Shown: piece after piece, positions 41,901 through 53,330 of the stretch | How the letters are laid out: each line of letters opens with the position of its first letter | Position numbering within the stretch: the stretch's first letter is position 1 | Assembly (NCBI GenBank): GCA_032718475.1 | Contig: JAUCBJ010007348.1 | Location: forward strand, 1-64,000 | Reading direction: 5' to 3' | Length of the DNA: 64,000 bases | From: Nemertoderma westbladi | Lineage: Eukaryota; Xenacoelomorpha; Nemertodermatida; Nemertodermatidae | Program-made: the position numbers and the translations under genes | Notes under the pieces: model-generated | The model's database searches: none | The model's input: only the letters and a program-made list of their open reading frames with translations | What the model was told of the DNA's origin: nothing

Positions 41901-44900
41901 CTTACATACCGGTCAGGCAATCGGCCGAGTTTGTAATTGTAAGAAGTATTTTATCAATCTTCCCCTTTATGAATTTAATTAATTTTAGTGTCAAAAGATG
42001 CGCAAGACTCTCCGCTTTAAATTGATATAAGCCACGTGTGAAATGGTTGAGATTAAATGTGTATTTGAATCGATCGAAAATCTCTATCCATAGAAACCAA
42101 GATAACAAATTATCAGATCACTGCGTAATGACGTCAAATCTGTAGTAGCCAATCACAGCCGATTTTCAAAATTGGCTTCCCGCGCTTACTTAAACCCGCT
42201 ATTTCGACCGTTTCCTCGTGTTTTAAAAAAAAAACACAAAAATAATTTAATACTGCCCCTCCTAAATGCAAATCAGGGTTTTTTTTCAAAATGTTCACCA
42301 CGAAAAGTTTCTAAATGGTTAGAAAATATTTAGAAAATCTCAGTTTTGTTTAGAAAACCAAATAATTTGTCCAATAATTTTGAATGGTGAATTTTGAAAA
42401 GTGAAAAGTAGACCCGCCACATATTACTGTTGTATTGCTTGTACTCGTACTGTACTACTAAAAGTACTTAGAAACAATACCGCTACAACAAACTAGTGTA
42501 TTTTGATAATATAGGATTGGTACAAATGAAGCTGATGGAGATGAATCAGATTTAGAGATTCAAGGGTTTGATTTTGGTTATTGACCCCAATGAACAAACG
42601 TTATAATAATTAAATATGGTTAATGTTAATTTTTGATTTATAGGTGTTTTATTTCAAACGCTGTAGTAAAGTTTATATTTTTAAATTTGCTGTTTTCAAT
42701 ATTTAATTTTAGAAATATTTCTAAACAACTTTAAAAAATTTATAAATCACTATTTTAATTTATAAACATAAACATATTTTGAATAAAAACGAATTTCTAA
42801 TTTGTTTTGCAGTAAGTGAGCCAGTTAAGCTTAGGTAACTGTTAGAAATAAACGATACTGCCGACTTGTCGGCTGCTGTCAAGCTTCCAGGGCAGATGCG
42901 TCGATGCGTCCCCTCAGCTGCTTTGAGCAGTAGCGAGTGTTGAGTAGGCCTGAAAGTGATGGCAGGGAGTAGGTTTGGGCTGCTTTTTTAATTATGTTCC
43001 CAAGACCAATGTAGGTTGATTTTGGCGGTAAATTGAGAAGGGAAATATAAGTATCGGTTTCGAGACAAATATTAAGAGCTGATTGCCCTAGTTGGTATGG
43101 ACAATTGACTAATTGAGGATCCTGGTACATGTTCCTAGAGCAGATCGGTATATTTCCACCGTAATGTCTTGGCAGATTAGCAGATTCCTGACAACACTGT
43201 TGCTCGCATATCTACCCAAGTATAGCAAAGATCGCAGTATCATTCTGTAGTGAATATCTAGAGTTTCCAGCTCCTTCTTAGACATCCCACCTATGGCGAA
43301 TTTCGTCCGATACTATTGCAGGGATAGCTATAGTATTCAAGTTGCAACAGTTGCAAGGGTATTGGTATCAAGATGCTTCACAGTCCATTCTTTTTGGTGC
43401 AAAGCTCCCGAGATTGCCGATATGACTTTCATGCAGTGCTCTAAGGATCCTTGCCTCTGAACCGAGATTGTAAAACCCAGGAATACCAAGGATTGAGATT
43501 CAGTAGTTTCAGTTGGATGCCAACAGTTGTTTGAAACACAAAGGTGGAGATGGCAACCATTGGATACCATTTGAGCTACCGAGCAACGACGATAGCCGAT
43601 CAGCTGATGCAAAGAAATACCATCAATAAAGAAATACCAAGAAGTGACATAGTTTTCGAACAAACGGAGCTATCCATACTGAGTTTTCGTAGGAAAGGAT
43701 CACAGATCATTGTGTTAAAGTTTCAGAATATATTAGCTTTATAAATAAAAAATATAGATTTGGGGTAATGGTTCCCTCAAATGTACACTGAATATCACCC
43801 CTTACATTAGCCTATAATAAATTGTGGTTTACGTTGATCCTTTGAACGACATACTGATGGTGAATCACTGGAATACAAATTTACATTGGAAATGTGAGTC
43901 TTTGTCGCATCCCAAAAAAACTTGACATGCTTCGTTTTCTGCAACCTATTCTGGATGTTGATAGCAGAGACGGCTCCCACGTTATGATCCTTAAATGTCT
44001 TCATCTACTTTCTAGGAACAACAGCTTGCTTGTTAGTCATCATTTTTGATAGCGATCTTTGCGCAAAACAGTGCTTTGAGAATGCGTTGAATTAATAACA
44101 GTAGGCCTACGACCGCCATCAACACCGCAGGTTTTACTGCTCTAAATAGAAGCTGCAGCATTTTTCTATTTCAGAAAATGTCTCCTTTAGGCGTGTCCAT
44201 CACCACTTTGTGGACATACGATCTGTAGTGAAGTCATCAAAAGTAGTAAAATATTTATCGAGTATATTATATTGTTTCTAAAAGTGACCATTTTAACCGC
44301 AGACAGGCGATCAGCTGGAGATTCCATTTTTACCCTGGCAGTGTTGGTTATTTCTCCCAATGAGATTTAATTCCCTTACAGGTTGTATATTTCACCGCGC
44401 TATTTCCCTATGTTGTGTTGGTTATTCTACTTATTCGGGGTTTAACACTCCCCGGTTTCCAAGACGGCATTTACTTCTACATGATTCCGGACTTTGAGAA
44501 TCTAAAGGACATATCTGTTTGGAAAGACGCTGCCGGACAAATATTTTTCTCTCTCAGTGCCTGCTATGGAGGAATTATAACACTATCAAGTTACAATAAA
44601 TTCCACAACAACTGCTACAGGTGGGACCATAAAAATATCAAATTATATAAATGAAGTATTTACTTTATTTACTTATATATTTTCCTTTTTGTTTATATTT
44701 TTATATTTTCGTTATATCCAGATCTTGGAATTTAGTGTCTTAATTAAGTGACATCCCCCCCCCCCCCCCCCCAAATTATAAGTTCAAATTATAAGAATCA
44801 CAAAGAAAACTACGAACAAAAGTAAACTTTTTATAATAAATTAAAATAAAATAGGAAATCTCCGGGAAAATGTCTGGAAAATTTCCTAACATTTTCTGAC

Positions 44901-47900
44901 TGACATCCTTAATATTCAGCTCGAATCTTTAAAAAAAAAAGTGAAGTTATTCTTCGACATCATGTAGTCATTTGTTCATAAAACTGTAACCTCTTCTATT
45001 GTGTTTAGTTTATTGTTTTGGTTAAAATATTGTGTCACTGTAACCTGCTCCTTTCCCTAAATTGTGAATTTAGCATTGAGGCGGGATATTAATTCGCTAA
45101 GATGGGATTTGCGTCCAGTTTTCCCCCCTATCTGCTATCTCCATTTGTTGGTACAGTACCTATAGAAATCTGCCTATGCAAGGATCCGAAACATGTAAAA
45201 ACGTGTGAATTTTAATGAGAAATAGAACAGATATAAGATAAAATAATAGTTATTGCTGGTCGCCTATAATAATAATATGTAAATACTCAACTGCCACAGT
45301 ACCAAATTATTGCATAACCAAGGCCTCACTATCTATTAATAGACTTTTATAAAATATTAAAATGACGTTCATCACAGGGATGCCTTGGTTGTACCAATTG
45401 CTAACTGTGCGACGAGCGTGTTTGCCGGTTTCGTGATATTCTCGATACTCGGATACATGGCAAACAAGCTAGGGGTTCGCGTACAGGACGTCGCCAGTGG
45501 TGGTTTCGGTTTGGCATTCATAGCCTACCCTGAGGCCATAGTGGAACTCCCTGGGAGTAATTTCTGGGCTTTTCTCTTCTTTTTTATGTTATTCACGCTG
45601 GGACTAGATTCGGAGGTAAGTAAATCTAGATGAAGTTTTCTTACCTCTCTGCAGGAAGGAGAATATAGTTTGGTTGAAATCATTCATTTCGACTCATCAA
45701 TTTATTTCGTAAGATAACCTAATGAAAAATATTCACAGAATGTCTGATCAAATAATCAAAATTTAAAAACTTGATTGTAGAAGACCTACATAACATAAAC
45801 TGACAGTAATAAATCTCAATATATACAGTATAAGCTCAACTATTATTAATTGTGTACATATACAGTATTTCATTCATATATAAAAGCGTAAGGTGCCTAC
45901 TGTTTGGCTGCATAGACCCTCTTACTAAGGGCATAACCTGGTCCTGTAACTAGGAACCCCTTCGTTCTGGGATAGTTACAGAAAAATGTCTACCACAAAC
46001 AGCTACTGATTGGCTGCATCAGCATGCATTCTAAACTTTCGTGTGTGACTTTAATGCAAGTCCACATCTCTCATCTACATCGCCCTGAGTCTATAGCAAC
46101 AGGCCCTAGTGTTAAAGAGGTGGTAAATTATTATTTAGAAAATAATAATCCTATGTTCACATACATGACCGACGCTAGTAAAGCTTTCGATTGTGTGAAT
46201 CATTACTCGTAATTATTTTCTAAATTAATTACAAGAGGTGTTCCCCTTATCTTTGTAAGAATTATTGCTTACTGGTATCGTAACCAACAACTTTTTGTTA
46301 GTTGGGGTAGTTATAACTCTGATAGATTTTCTTTAATTAATGGTAACAAACAAGGCGGTATTATCAGCCCATATTTATACAAGTAATTTATACATAGGAT
46401 GATTTAAGCAAAGCTCTAATTAGATCAGGTGTTATGGCTGTGTAATTAATGGTAAACCCATTTTAATTACTTAGGATATTCTACGATCTGTCCCTCTTAT
46501 CTAACACTGTCTATGGGTTGCAACAACTAATCAATATTTGCAAAAAATATCCCGACCTTTGTTCAATTAAGTTCAACCTTAAGGAGACAAACTCAATTAT
46601 ATTAATAGGTTAATTATAATAACATTGCATTCTTTCTTCAGTTCGCTATTCTAGAATTGGTTCAAACGACAATTTGTGATGAATTCCCAAGTTTGAGGAA
46701 ATACAAAGTATTGGTTTGTTTGGGTTTGTGTATGTCGCTGTTCGTCTGCGGGCTGATAACTGTCTGTGATGTAAGTAATACTATTATTTGTTGTCATTGG
46801 TAATATCTATTCAGACTACATCACAAATAACTATTGTTTCCATTAAATATGTTACAAAATAATTGTATTTAATTTCTTTGATATAAAGTGCGATTACATA
46901 TAAACGTACTGTATAAGTTTTATGGGTAGCACTCCAGGGTTGTTAGCGTTATTTTCAATTTGGTACCGGGGTATTCGGTAGGCCTACACTAATTTTATTA
47001 ACTCAATTGATATGAAAAATCCCAAAAGCTCCGGGTATCATAAAAAAAAATAGAAATCTGTAGCCCAAAAAATATTCACTGACGGGGTGTTTTTTCGTGT
47101 TTCTTCTAAAATAAAGTCAGTAGTCTAATAAAGTAAATACTTAATTATCATTTTCCGTTATCTTATTCATAATTCTTGTGGAATATATTCTACTGACCTT
47201 GAACATCATCATAAAGATTGGTGTGACGGTACCCCCAGATATTTTTCTTGTACTAAATGATAATAATTTTGCAGGCTGGGCCGTTCATTGTGGATCTTGT
47301 TGATACAACCATAGGATCCAATGCTATCATAATAACTGGAATTCTAGAATCTTTGGCAATATCTTATCTCTATGGATTCCAAAAATTTAGGAAGGATGTA
47401 TTTGTTATGATAAGGAATAAGCCAAATATATTTTGGATTGCTTGTTGGATATGCATCAGTCCTGCAATTCTTACGGTAAGTTTATTTTTATTGCAATGCG
47501 TACTTGGATGATCTAGTATGCACATTGCACAATTCTCTATTTACCGCGCGCCATCGAGGTTAAATAAATGGTCGAGAGAATATGGAAATAGAAATGTTCT
47601 ACTTGTTTCCCTAGGGAGAAAAATAACCCATATAATTGCATTGATTTTACTTTTTTCCCAGCGAAAATAGTAAAATAAAATATTTTTGGCGGAATTTCTT
47701 AAATTTTATTACTTGTGTTGAAAGAGCATCGACGTAGAAATAGTTTGCAAGTAATTTGAGCAAAGTCCATTTAAACTCAATACTCAAAGGTTACTGCAAC
47801 TTTAGTGTCTGCAAGATGTACTCCAAAACGGAACTCAATATCCATCTCTCTAGTTACGTAATACTGTAAGTACTTGAGAACACTATATTATTTAACATTG

Positions 47901-50900
47901 AGTAATGCAGTATCAGGGAGTTGAAGAGTACAGTAATTTGAATTGCAGGAACTATGGAAGAAATAGCAAAATACTACAGTTCAATTTATATACAGTATAT
48001 ATAGGCCTATCGTTCTATCTTTTATTAAAGAATTGAGCAACAAAAAAGTACCAATTTAAGAATAAACTTACGTATTACATGGGAAAAATGCGTAGAACAA
48101 TTTTTTAAAATATTATCTCTACCCTTTATCAACCTTGCTAGCGTTCGGTAAATAAAATGCATCGAAAATAGTGTAAATAATTTCTACTTTTTTTCCCAGG
48201 TAATAAATAATTATATTTAACTTTTTTCGAAAAAATTACAATAATTTACTGTAAGAATAAAATATATTTTAGAGTATTTTGACCGCCTCTTGCCTATTGT
48301 CTAATATTTCAACGAATCTACAAATTGCAATTGAATTATTTTCCGTTGGTTGAGTCAAAATTATTATGATTTGATTCTTTCAAACTTTTATTACTGTATA
48401 TCAGTTACGGTATATAGATAACTATCCCTCCGATATTGTTCCAGCAGCACCGGTAGCACACTGTGATTGTAATGATTTTTGGTACTGCCATACCGCAGGA
48501 AAGTTGGCCTGGCAAATTAGTGTTCAAATCAGCGCAAAACTCTGCATTTGAAAATACTGTAGGCAAGATTTGAACGTTTGAAAGTTCCACGTTTATGCTC
48601 TGCGCGAGATTAATTATTGACCAAACATTCTAGAAAATCATATATTATCAATGTTAGAATAACTAATATCTATAATCTATACTGGGGGGCGTACATAAAG
48701 TATGTAACGCAAATTTTCCTGATTTTTGCCACAACCCCCCCCCCCCCCTTCCCCTCTGTTACAAAGTGTCACGCAAGCCCCCTCTCCTCCCCCCAGTGCG
48801 TGACCTACTTTATAAACGCCCCTTGTTTTGCAATTAAATCGACTCCTTATTACAGAATTCGAAACCCGCCCATTTACACACCCATAATCTCAGCTTCTCC
48901 TGAATTAAATTCACTTGTTGAGATTTTGAATTATTGTAAGGCCACTTTCCATCGGTACACAGCTACTGTACACACTACGGTAGAACTGCCACAATCATCT
49001 ATTTTCCTAGACACCTATTTTTGTTCATGCGATTTTAATAAGGTTTTAAGATAAAAATAGAGAGTATCATTATATTATGTCATATTATTATATATTATAA
49101 TAAATTGTTATTAGAGGGATTTAAAGTTGTATATATTTTACTTTTAGGGTGCCATTTTGTATTATTTCATAATGTACGAATCCACTGGAGACGTGATTGT
49201 CGAAGTTTTCACCTTTCTACTGACTCTCTCTCCCGTTTGGGTCACATTGTTGTATTTCATTCAATATCTGGCTTTCAGAACAACTGGAGGTTTTTCGGAG
49301 GTGAGTCTTCAGTGAGTTTGCAATGGAATTAAGAAATTGTGAATAATCATCATTACTGAATATTTTTTTTAATTTTTTCGTGGAAATGTCTACAACATTA
49401 TTTTATTTTGACAATATATTCCCAACTAATTTATATATTTAAAGTCTTGTTTGGTATAAAATTTTTAAAACATTGTGTATAGGGGCCTACTGTATATTTA
49501 CTAAATATTAACCTATAAATGGAAAAAAATCCGGCAGGACGTTTTCCTTGGGGGTGGGAGGAGGGCAGGGAGGGGTCGTTAGTGGGTTTGCCTATTGAAA
49601 CCACTTCTATTGAACCGGGGCGCTATACAGTACCGTTTCTGTATTGTTTCGTTAACCGCTTCGTTATTATTTACGTATACAGTAGTATAATTCTAATTAA
49701 TACTAATAAATTTTTATATGTAGGACAATAATTATTTTATTACTATATAAAATTAAAATTGTTGGTGTTGGTGTATACAGTACACCATTTCCCTTAACGA
49801 GCCAGTTAAATTTCTAAAGCGCCCCGCTTTAGAAAAAATAATAAGAAATATTTATCGTATAATGTAGTTTTTGTAATACTGTACTTTGTTTAGCGAATTC
49901 GTCAATGCATTACCAGCTCGGACGATTGGGGCCCGGCTTTATTGAAGTTTCAATTGGAGGAGGAAGAATTGTTTCCAGAAAGAACAAAAGTGCGAACTCC
50001 ATACATCAACCAAGGGTGAGTATATCGCCATAAATCGAATCTACTGTAGGTAATAAGAAGTACATCTGAATAACAATATTGCTCAATTTGGGTAGGACAA
50101 GAAGTAGTTTAATTAAATATATATTTTTGGTAATGTGCGAATGGTTTTGGAGCGCAATTGGTGTTGTGTCTATTGTTATACCTGTAGAACTGACGCCTAT
50201 GAACCTACTGTATCTTTTCAATTATGTAATCAACCTTGTGGTGTGGCAACCTGCTGGTGAGAATAGAGGTGGTGAACAGCCAATAAGATTCTTCACACGC
50301 CTGCTCAAGGACACGGAACCTGGGGACAGGGATGATCTATGGAAAAATATATGGCTGAACGCGAGATCTGGTTTCGCCATATGTTGATGGGTCCGCCGGC
50401 TCTGCGCCTAAATGGAAGTCGACTGCATCATCATCATGGCTCAGATTGGAGAGCAGTTAGTCTAGTGTTCACTGCTCATGCGCAATATTTGAGAACATAC
50501 AGTATGGTGTTGTGTACACTTCCCAGGGGCACTATTTGAGAACAGATGGAGTTTACGTAGTTGTTTATAATTTTTGAAGGTCCGACAACTGAAGTATAAG
50601 CGATGGACGATTTCCCATCATAGGATTGCACATTTTTTTGTGTTTTTTTTAAGTGTTTCAGGGTAGACCCGTAGTCCTGTGTCTGATACCTAATGTATTA
50701 TTAAGACCCCTCACTGTAAAAGCTATGGTTGTTTCATTAAGTATAAATCTATAACTCCTTTATCGCTTTATTATAAACAGATCTTGTGTGAATTGATTAC
50801 ATGAATATAACCCTCATACAGAGAAATTGTTATAGTACAGTAGTACCGCATGATAAGTGTCCCTCTAGTACTAATAAAATATTACAATAGTAGTATTAAA

Positions 50901-51178
50901 ATAATAAAATAATCCCTCTTGTAAAATAATTAATCATTGTGTTAGGCTCAGCATTCAGATACCATTATATTCAATACCGGTATAATTTGATTGGCTAAAA
51001 CTCAATTATTTCAAATTATTATTTACCTCGGATTGGAAGTGTCCCTTATTATAATATATTCAGTATTTATTATTCATAATTATTATTTAATGATTTTTCT
51101 AACAAACTATCGATTTTTCTTTTTACATTCTATGTAATTTTATTTTTCAGTTTGCAAGTTGATGATACGAAGTTGTAA
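38863..51178 (+). CDS. SLC6-family Na+/Cl--dependent transporter, exons for EL2 to C-terminus
   Basis: Nine exons join with matching phases: 38863-38989, 40919-41072, 44382-44620, 45378-45615, 46642-46770, 47275-47475, 49148-49300, 49894-50015, 51151-51178. They cover extracellular loop 2 through TM12 and the stop. Family signatures: [52 protein letters not shown] and GLDSEF. By comparison with SERT, ligands for Na+ and Cl- are kept (QIFFS in TM6, IANCATS in TM7, LDS in TM8). The protein would sit in the plasma membrane and move a small amine or amino acid. The substrate cannot be told. TM1-TM3 exons are not visible, so the gene is partial, rearranged or missing its 5' part. Confidence 0.88.
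40070..40221 (+). repeat. Dispersed repeat, mate at 44981-45126
   Basis: CTGTAACC...TTTATTGTTTTGGTTA and AAATTGTGAATTTAGCATTG, then GGGATATTAATTCGC, ending GCGTCCAGTTTTCCCC, are shared with 44981-45126 in the same orientation. Both copies lie in SLC6 introns. The sharp common end suggests a defined element, type unknown. Confidence 0.75.
40234..40487 (-). mobile_element. RTE-like LINE RT fragment
   Basis: Closely matches 21881-22135 of the larger copy ([20 protein letters not shown], then [16 protein letters not shown]). It lies in the SLC6 intron antisense to the gene and has both ends truncated. Confidence 0.88.
40919..41072 (+). CDS. SLC6 exon: end of loop 2 and TM4
   Basis: Flanked by AAATTGTAG and GTTAGT. 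Encodes [17 protein letters not shown] then the TM4 helix [19 protein letters not shown] and KSTGK. Phase 0 at its end joins VVYFTA in the next exon. Confidence 0.9.
41358..42272. mobile_element. Foldback (hairpin) element in an SLC6 intron
   Basis: Arms of ~290 bp (about 41358-41655 and 41940-42272) are reverse complements at roughly 85% identity, separated by a ~285-bp loop. Shared words: AACACGAGGAAACGGTCGAA, TTTGACGTCATTACG and ATTTCACACGTGGCTTATAT. There is no ORF. Transcribed RNA could form a long imperfect hairpin. Confidence 0.8.
42850..43665 (-). pseudogene. Degenerate retroelement coding relic
   Basis: Minus-strand frames show [20 protein letters not shown] and FLGFTISVQ, patterns seen near the ends of reverse transcriptase ORFs, but broken by several stops and shifts. 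The clade is not determined. Confidence 0.4.
44382..44620 (+). CDS. SLC6 exon: TM5, loop 3 and TM6
   Basis: Acceptor CCCTTACAG, donor CAG|GTGGGA. Contains [25 protein letters not shown], the loop [17 protein letters not shown], and the unwound TM6 SLSACYGG followed by [13 protein letters not shown] and S of QIFFS are predicted Na+/Cl- ligands. Confidence 0.93.
44758..44775. repeat. Poly-C run in SLC6 intron
   Basis: About 17 C residues in an otherwise AT-rich intron. Confidence 0.8.
44981..45126 (+). repeat. Dispersed repeat, mate at 40070-40221
   Basis: Second copy of the element described at 40070, ending at the same GTCCAGTTTTCCCC. Confidence 0.75.
45378..45615 (+). CDS. SLC6 exon: TM7 to TM8
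   Basis: Acceptor TTCATCACAG, donor GAG|GTAAGT. Encodes [20 protein letters not shown], loop 4 with [20 protein letters not shown], and TM8 ending LGLDSE. Confidence 0.93.
45905..45975 (-). repeat. Dispersed repeat fragment, mate at 26600-26695
   Basis: GCTGCATAGACCCTCTTACT and CCCCTTCGTTCTGGGATA are the reverse complement of the 26.6-kb copy. Confidence 0.65.
46045..46390 (+). pseudogene. Composite LINE relic (endonuclease scrap plus second-family RT)
   Basis: 46049-46105 matches the RTE-like endonuclease region at 23425-23485 (ACATCGCCCTGAGTCTATAG). It then switches abruptly to a different [33 protein letters not shown] and [14 protein letters not shown], interrupted by stops. A chimeric junction, in an SLC6 intron. 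Confidence 0.65.
46642..46770 (+). CDS. SLC6 exon: TM8 end and TM9
   Basis: Acceptor TTTCTTCAG, donor GAT|GTAAGT. Encodes [20 protein letters not shown] and [17 protein letters not shown]. Confidence 0.9.
47275..47475 (+). CDS. SLC6 exon: TM10 and TM11 start
   Basis: Acceptor AATTTTGCAG, donor ACG|GTAAGT. Encodes [37 protein letters not shown] and [17 protein letters not shown]. The usual GGMY/QLFDYY motif of TM10 is replaced by [12 protein letters not shown]. Confidence 0.9.
48686..48824. mobile_element. C-rich MITE, second copy
   Basis: GGGGCGTACATAAAGTATGT start and GTGCGTGACCTACTTTATAA then ACGCCCC end form inverted termini; the interior has C runs and TGTCACGCAAG. Same family as 33769-33987, shorter. 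Confidence 0.75.
49148..49300 (+). CDS. SLC6 exon: TM11 end and TM12
   Basis: Acceptor TACTTTTAG, donor GAG|GTGAGT. Encodes [20 protein letters not shown], then [19 protein letters not shown] and FRTTGGFSE. Confidence 0.88.
49894..50015 (+). CDS. SLC6 exon: cytoplasmic C-terminal tail
   Basis: Acceptor TTTGTTTAG, donor GG|GTGAGT. Encodes [19 protein letters not shown] and an acidic [17 protein letters not shown] tail; the Arg/Gln start and DWGP are typical after TM12. Confidence 0.85.
50232..50412 (+). pseudogene. Diverged LINE C-terminal fragment
   Basis: [20 protein letters not shown], then [16 protein letters not shown] in one frame and [11 protein letters not shown] in another, parallel the RTE-like C-terminus (LVLWQPHG...LLKDTGL). 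It belongs to a sister family, in the last SLC6 intron. Confidence 0.7.
51151..51178 (+). CDS. SLC6 terminal exon ending DDTKL-stop
   Basis: Acceptor TTATTTTTCAG; nine codons to TAA at 51176. The end TKL fits a class I PDZ-binding C-terminus (S/T-x-hydrophobic), common for SLC6 transporters. The binding role is inference. Confidence 0.75.
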
Positions 51179-51332
51179 AAATATCAACATGTGGAACATC
51201 TCCATCTGGTATTCTTTAACCACAATAGCAATACAACGTCAACAATTTATTCGTATTGTTGTTAACTGGATGGACTTGAACTAAACTCTGGCCAAATTTA
51301 TTATTATGTTTTAGAAATATAATTAAACTGAT

Positions 51333-51465
51333 ATTTAATGATTAATTATATTTTAATGATTAATTATAATTTAATGATTAATTATAATTTAATGATTAAT
51401 TATAATTTAATGATTAATTATTATTTAATGATTAATTATAATTTAATGATTAATTATTATTTTAG
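51333..51465. repeat. 18-bp AT-rich tandem repeat in SLC6 3' UTR
   Basis: About seven copies of TTTAATGATTAATTATAA follow the SLC6 stop. Confidence 0.85.
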
Positions 51466-51559
51466 TAAATAATTTACTCATTTTATTTACTCACTTTATA
51501 AGGTTTTGTTTTACTAACAGTTAGTTGGAAGCTCATCATTTGATTCTATTTATATATTT

Positions 51560-51565
51560 AATAAA
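51560..51565 (+). terminator. Candidate poly(A) signal of the SLC6 gene
   Basis: AATAAA lies 382 bp past the stop codon. Other AT-rich candidates exist, so this is a plausible choice only. Confidence 0.35.
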
Positions 51566-52047
51566 CAATAATTACTACTTTGTTATTTAGCTTAAATTTT
51601 ATTATATGTGAGCGAACTGTCTTTCTGTGTTGTAAATGTTTTGCACATTAGTTGCTCGTAACGAAAATTTGTGTGGTTAGCTGAAATGATACCCCATGGA
51701 ATAGTTGAATTCTACTGTACAGTACTGTAATTTATTATTACCGGTAATGATTTCTTGAGATTATTAACAATTAGTGAAATCTTTAAAATGTTGGGCAATA
51801 TATATCCATTAAACCACCTGGGATCAACATTAAAATCACTAATAAAATTAAAATGTAGACCAATGGGCTGGATAAATGGGAAATACAGCTACAGTACACA
51901 CATACAATACCCGATCGACTACAAACAAAAGTTATTTCATAACACGCACCGCACATGCCTTCTACAAACACAACAATCTCTAAAATAACCACGGTTCCAT
52001 CATCTGGAATTCACTGTCTAACGATCTGAAACAATCCAAAACAATAT

Positions 52048-52055
52048 ATACGAAC
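52048..52055. repeat. Left 8-bp target duplication of the TU-like element
   Basis: ATACGAAC, repeated directly at 61718-61725 just outside the opposite inverted end. Confidence 0.6.
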
Positions 52056-52063
52056 GGAAAAGG

Positions 52064-53330
52064 TGAAAAATATCGAGACTTGAAAAATATCGAGAGTAAA
52101 ATTAACGAGAGTAAAAATAACGAGAGTAAAAATATCGAGAGTAAAAATAACAAGTGTTGAAAATTAACGTGAATAAAAAATATCGAGAGTAAAAATAACG
52201 AGTGTTGAAAAATATCGAGTGTTGAAAAATATCGAGAGTAAAAATATCGAGTGTGTTAGCGAATTCAATTCCGCTAACCACCCCATAAAGTTGGGCAAGC
52301 GGCACCTTTAAGCAATATTGGGGAGTACGAGGTTGATTGCCAATCAACCTCGTATCACCCCCAATAAACGGGGACGACAAACCCCAAAGGGTCACACAAT
52401 GGGGGTCAGAGGTTACACCTCCGGGAGAGAGAGAGTGACAGTAGCGGGGGAAAACACTCCCAGAGAGATGGGAGGGCGAGAATTAGGTTATTAGCCAATG
52501 GGGGGCAGGCATCCGCTGAGTAATACGGCCAACCCAGTGCAGTATATTACCCATTGATGTTCCTCATTCATTCACTTAGCTTAGTCAGTTCAGTTAGGGC
52601 AGAACTGTAACTTTTATTAACGTCCATTGCTGCCACCATCACCAATTACATTACCGGTATTGAATTATACTGTTATCCATCAACTGTGTTTGTGCTTTAC
52701 TCTATTATTATATTTATACATATCGATCAACAACATCAGAACTCTCAATCCAACAACAAACTCTTTTCACACACGGCGGGGACGCGTAAATAAAATAACC
52801 GTTCGGGATTCTCGGATCCCGTCACAGAGTGTTGAAAAATATCGAGAGAAAAAATATCGAGTGTTGAAAAATATCGAGAGTAAAAATATCGAGTGTTGAA
52901 AAATATCGAGAGTAAAAATATCGAGTGTTGAAAAATATCGAGAGTAAAAATATCGAGTGTTGAAAAATATCGAGAGTAAAAATATCGAGTGTTGAAAAAT
53001 ATCGAGAGTAAAAATATTCAGTGTTGAAAAATATCGAGTGTTGAAAAATATCGAGAGTAAAAATATCGAGAGTAAAAATATCGAGTGTTGACAAATATCG
53101 AGAGTAAAAATATCGAGTGCTGAAAAATATCGAGAGTAAAAATATCGAGTGTTGAAAAATATCGAGAGTAAAAATATCGAGTGTTGAAAAATATCGAGAG
53201 TGAAAATATCGAGAGTAAAAATATCGAGTGTTGAAAATATCGAGTATTGAAAAATATCAGAGTAAAAATATCGAGTGTTGAAAAATATCGAGTGTTGAAA
53301 AATATTGAGAGTAAAAATATTGCATTTTGC
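52064..53330. repeat. Left terminal tandem array of 15/17-bp units, split by a solo LTR
   Basis: GAGAGTAAAAATATC and GAGTGTTGAAAAATATC alternate; without the LTR the array is about 690 bp. The outermost units are more diverged (AACGAG for ATCGAG) and the same variant appears at the tip of the right array. Confidence 0.9.
52254..52826 (+). mobile_element. Solo LTR of the BEL/Pao family, 5-bp target duplication
   Basis: It starts TGTTAGC and ends CCCGTCACA, co-linear with the 5' LTR at 9294-9835. GAGTG directly flanks both sides (52249-52253 and 52827-52831), the 5-bp duplication normal for BEL/Pao. It arose by LTR-LTR recombination after insertion into the TU-like terminal array. Length is 573 bp against 542 bp for the 5' LTR. 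Confidence 0.93.
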
